A DNA stretch of 64,000 bases, taken from positions 1,302,001 to 1,366,000 of the forward strand of contig NZ_CP094723.1 in NCBI RefSeq assembly GCF_025558585.1, read 5' to 3'. Below the pieces are notes generated by a model that saw only the letters and a program-made list of their open reading frames with translations, did no database searches and was not told the DNA's origin. Of the stretch, positions 61,838 to 64,000 are shown in pieces; positions within the stretch are counted from its first letter, which is position 1; the number at the start of each line of letters is the position of its first letter. A program made the position numbers and the translations under genes. Source of the DNA: Staphylococcus sp. IVB6214. Its GTDB lineage: Bacteria; Bacillota; Bacilli; Staphylococcales; Staphylococcaceae.

Positions 61838-61947
61838 ACAATCTCCTCATTTGAAGATCTTTGATGAAGTAGGATCAGCATATCACTCTTTATCACAAAT
61901 TATCATTGCGTCAATGAGTGATGCCTTTCTTAACATCATACATATTT

Positions 61948-61995
61948 TAAAAAAAGCATTTCTCCGTCCACTAAAAAACAGAGAAATGCTTTTCA
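61948..61995 (-). terminator. Terminator of ackA
   Basis: AAGCATTTCTC pairs with GAGAAATGCTT; on the minus strand TTTTTTTAAAAT follows. It begins 60 bp past the ackA stop. Confidence 0.85.
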
Positions 61996-62054
61996 TTTAT
62001 AATATTATACAGGCGATCTACTTATTTTTCAAATCAAACCTATCTCATTAAAAC

Positions 62055-63251
62055 TTATAACTCACCGAATGTGATTACGTCTCGAGCGATCATGACTTCT
62101 TCGTCAGTCGGGATGACTAAAACTTTTACTGGAGAATGAGGGTAGTTTAATTCAGCTTCTTTACCACGTAATCCTTCGTTTTTACGTGGATCCCAATAAA
62201 CACCCATGAATTCTAAGCCTTCTAATACACGTGCACGTACAACGTCTGAGTTTTCACCTACACCCGCAGTGAAGATGATGACATCGACACCGTGCATACG
62301 TGATGCATAAGTACCCATATATTTATGAATACGTGATGCAAAGATTTCTAAAGCGAGTTTCGCACGTTCGTCACCTTCGTTAGCTGCTTGCTCAATGTCA
62401 CGTAAATCAGATGAAGTACCAGTGATACCTAATAGACCTGATTCTTTGTTGAATACATTGATAACTTCTTCAGCAGTTTTGCCAGTTTTTTCCATAATGA
62501 ATGGAATTAATGCAGGGTCAAGGTTACCAGAACGTGTTCCCATTGTAACACCTGCTAACGGTGTGAATCCCATTGATGTATCGATTGACTCACCGCCATC
62601 GATAGCAGTAATAGAGGCACCGTTACCAATGTGACAAGAAATCATACGTAATTCTTCAATTGGTTTACCTAAAATTTCTGCAGCACGTTGTGACACATAT
62701 TTGTGGCTTGTACCGTGGAAGCCATATTTACGGATACCATAGTCTTTATAGTAGTCATACGGTAAGCTATAAAGATATGCTGATTCCGGCATTGTTTGGT
62801 GGAATGATGTATCGAATACTGCAACGTGTGGGATATTCGGTAAAAGCTTTCTGAATGCATTAATACCCATTAAGTTTGCAGGATTGTGTAAAGGTGCTAA
62901 GTCAGCTAAAGCTTCGATTTGGCTTGCTACTTCATCAGTGACAAGTGCTGATTCTGGGAATGTTTCCCCACCATGTACAACACGGTGACCTGTACCGTCA
63001 ATATCATTGATGTCATTAATCACACCATGTTTTTGGAAGCTATCTAACATAATGTTTACTGCTTCTTCATGGTCTTTAATGTCTTTAACATCTTTGACTT
63101 TTTCTCCATTCACTTCAATTGTAAAGATTGAATCGTTAAGTCCAATACGCTCAATTAAACCTTTAGTAACTAATTTTTCTTCTGGCATTTCAATCAATTG
63201 GAACTTTAATGATGAACTACCAGCGTTAATCGCCAAAATTAACTTAGACAT
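62055..63251 (-). CDS. ackA: Acetate kinase
   Basis: This enzyme interconverts acetyl phosphate plus ADP and acetate plus ATP, the last step of acetate overflow. The ATG at 63251 ([19 protein letters not shown], 398 residues) has TGGAGG 8 bases upstream. Family motifs are [28 protein letters not shown], the catalytic [11 protein letters not shown] near residue 150 and [10 protein letters not shown] (active-site arginine). It sits beside the methyltransferase gene as in S. aureus, but its usual other neighbour usp is 43 kb away. Confidence 0.97.
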   Translation of the reverse strand: MSKLILAINAGSSSLKFQLIEMPEEKLVTKGLIERIGLNDSIFTIEVNGEKVKDVKDIKDHEEAVNIMLDSFQKHGVINDINDIDGTGHRVVHGGETFPESALVTDEVASQIEALADLAPLHNPANLMGINAFRKLLPNIPHVAVFDTSFHQTMPESAYLYSLPYDYYKDYGIRKYGFHGTSHKYVSQRAAEILGKPIEELRMISCHIGNGASITAIDGGESIDTSMGFTPLAGVTMGTRSGNLDPALIPFIMEKTGKTAEEVINVFNKESGLLGITGTSSDLRDIEQAANEGDERAKLALEIFASRIHKYMGTYASRMHGVDVIIFTAGVGENSDVVRARVLEGLEFMGVYWDPRKNEGLRGKEAELNYPHSPVKVLVIPTDEEVMIARDVITFGEL

Positions 63252-63335
63252 AGGAACGTCCTCCAATATATTTAAATTTATCCACATCTATTTAACCATT
63301 AATACAGTTGTAATTCAAGAGTATTACAGGTTATT

Positions 63336-64000
63336 TTAATGATTTTCAGAACGCCACTCTTTTAATTCCGCCAAGAAGTTCTGGAAAAGTTGCGGATTCT
63401 TGAAATCAGGGATATTTGCCAATAAAACCTCAACAGGTTTAGTAACCCCTTGCTGCTTACGTTGTAATACGAGAATTGACTTTTGTGCATTTTTACTTTT
63501 AAACAAATTAGCAGGAAGATTTAAAAATGCTTGCATTTCCGTTTCTGTTGCAATGAAATTTTCTAACTGTTTCACATGTTCGCCTTCAAAAAGTTGTGTC
63601 GGAACAACGAGAAATGCATAGCCAGTTGGTTTGAGCGCTTGAACAGCTTGCTCAATAAATAAATAATGTGCGTAACTGTGTCCTTCACCAAACCCTAACT
63701 GCATTTGATGGCTTCGCTCGTCTAAGGGATAATAGCCGATTGGTAAATCTCCTACTACAATATCCGCTTCTTCAAAAGGTAACGGCATAATTGCATCCTG
63801 TGGGTATACATCAAATGAAATTTCTAAAAAGTTAGCAAGATGAATACTTAATCGTGACAATACTGGATCAACTTCTACAAGGTGATGCATCACTGTTACA
63901 TCTTTTAAGACATCGTGAATTGTGGCACTCAGGTGTCCAGAACCACTTCCTAAGTCTGCAATATGCATTTCTTTCGTATCTTCTTCAAATTGTGAAATAA
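63336..64000 (-). CDS. Class I SAM-dependent methyltransferase (YtxK-like), 5' end missing
   Basis: The frame stays open through the window edge (…QFEEDTKEMHIADLG), so the ATG at 63968 is internal and the true start lies beyond 64000. The SAM-binding motif ADLGSGSGHLSATI is followed by VVGDLPIGYYP, which resembles the (D/N)PP(Y/F) motif of N6-adenine methylases with NPPY changed to DLPIG. The family is the YtxK type, conserved next to ackA in staphylococci and bacilli; its target is unknown. Confidence 0.85.
   Translation of the reverse strand, partial: ISQFEEDTKEMHIADLGSGSGHLSATIHDVLKDVTVMHHLVEVDPVLSRLSIHLANFLEISFDVYPQDAIMPLPFEEADIVVGDLPIGYYPLDERSHQMQLGFGEGHSYAHYLFIEQAVQALKPTGYAFLVVPTQLFEGEHVKQLENFIATETEMQAFLNLPANLFKSKNAQKSILVLQRKQQGVTKPVEVLLANIPDFKNPQLFQNFLAELKEWRSENH

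Noticed and set aside
61851..62051. 66-codon plus-strand frame between the DUF805-like gene and ackA
   Set aside because: It runs through the ackA terminator, has no ribosome-binding site and overlaps the upstream region of the DUF805-like gene.

Overview
This window is core chromosome of a low-GC Gram-positive bacterium, almost certainly a Staphylococcus. It carries the staphylococcal citZ-icd, pyk-pfkA, accDA, dnaE, ald and usp cluster, the parE/parC, acnA, opuD2, mscL, sbcCD, tkt, lexA/sosA, guaC, katA, hom-thrC-thrB and nuc cluster, and a SarA-family regulator. Proteins resemble S. aureus orthologues in length and motifs but are clearly divergent, so this is probably another species. I cannot name it from the sequence alone.

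Layout. 1-377 is non-coding and rich in hairpins. 378-19526 holds central carbon and energy metabolism (icd, citZ, pyk, pfkA, accA, accD, malic enzyme), replication and nucleotide turnover (ytoI-like, nrnA, dnaE), two universal-stress genes, a metallo-hydrolase, an Xaa-Pro peptidase and ald. 19537-21367 is an IS1182-family insertion sequence between inverted copies of a short terminator-like repeat. 21388-35353 holds the glucose PTS gene ptsG with its antiterminator glcT and a readable RAT/terminator switch, then alsT, parC, parE, a decayed XRE-type regulator, plsY, a HesB-like gene, a thioesterase and acnA. 35565-37344 is a complete ISL3-family element with an 8-bp target duplication. 37399-53896 holds opuD2, mscL, sbcC/sbcD, ccdC-like, tkt, sosA/lexA, guaC, paired rpsN and rpmG paralogues, katA and an amino-acid permease. 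53949-64000 holds a HAD phosphatase, the threonine pathway (lysC, hom, thrC, thrB), a SarA-family regulator, a membrane-anchored nuclease, two small membrane proteins, ackA and a truncated methyltransferase gene.

Regulation is unusually readable. I see a GlcT RAT overlapping a terminator before ptsG, LexA boxes in the sosA/lexA divergent promoter, Zur-type boxes between rpsN and rpmG, a PerR box before katA, candidate CcpA cre sites near citZ, pfkA, ald/usp and acnA, and many bidirectional terminators between convergent genes.

Nothing here is a dedicated defence, secretion or biosynthetic novelty. The most interesting points are: the glcT-to-ackA neighbourhood, which appears to be a chromosome block moved between usp and ackA with an IS1182 element at one junction; the ISL3 insertion in the poly-U tract of the opuD2 terminator; the XRE pseudogene upstream of parE; the Zur-controlled ribosomal-protein pair; and the promoterless-looking gap between glcT and the ptsG RAT.
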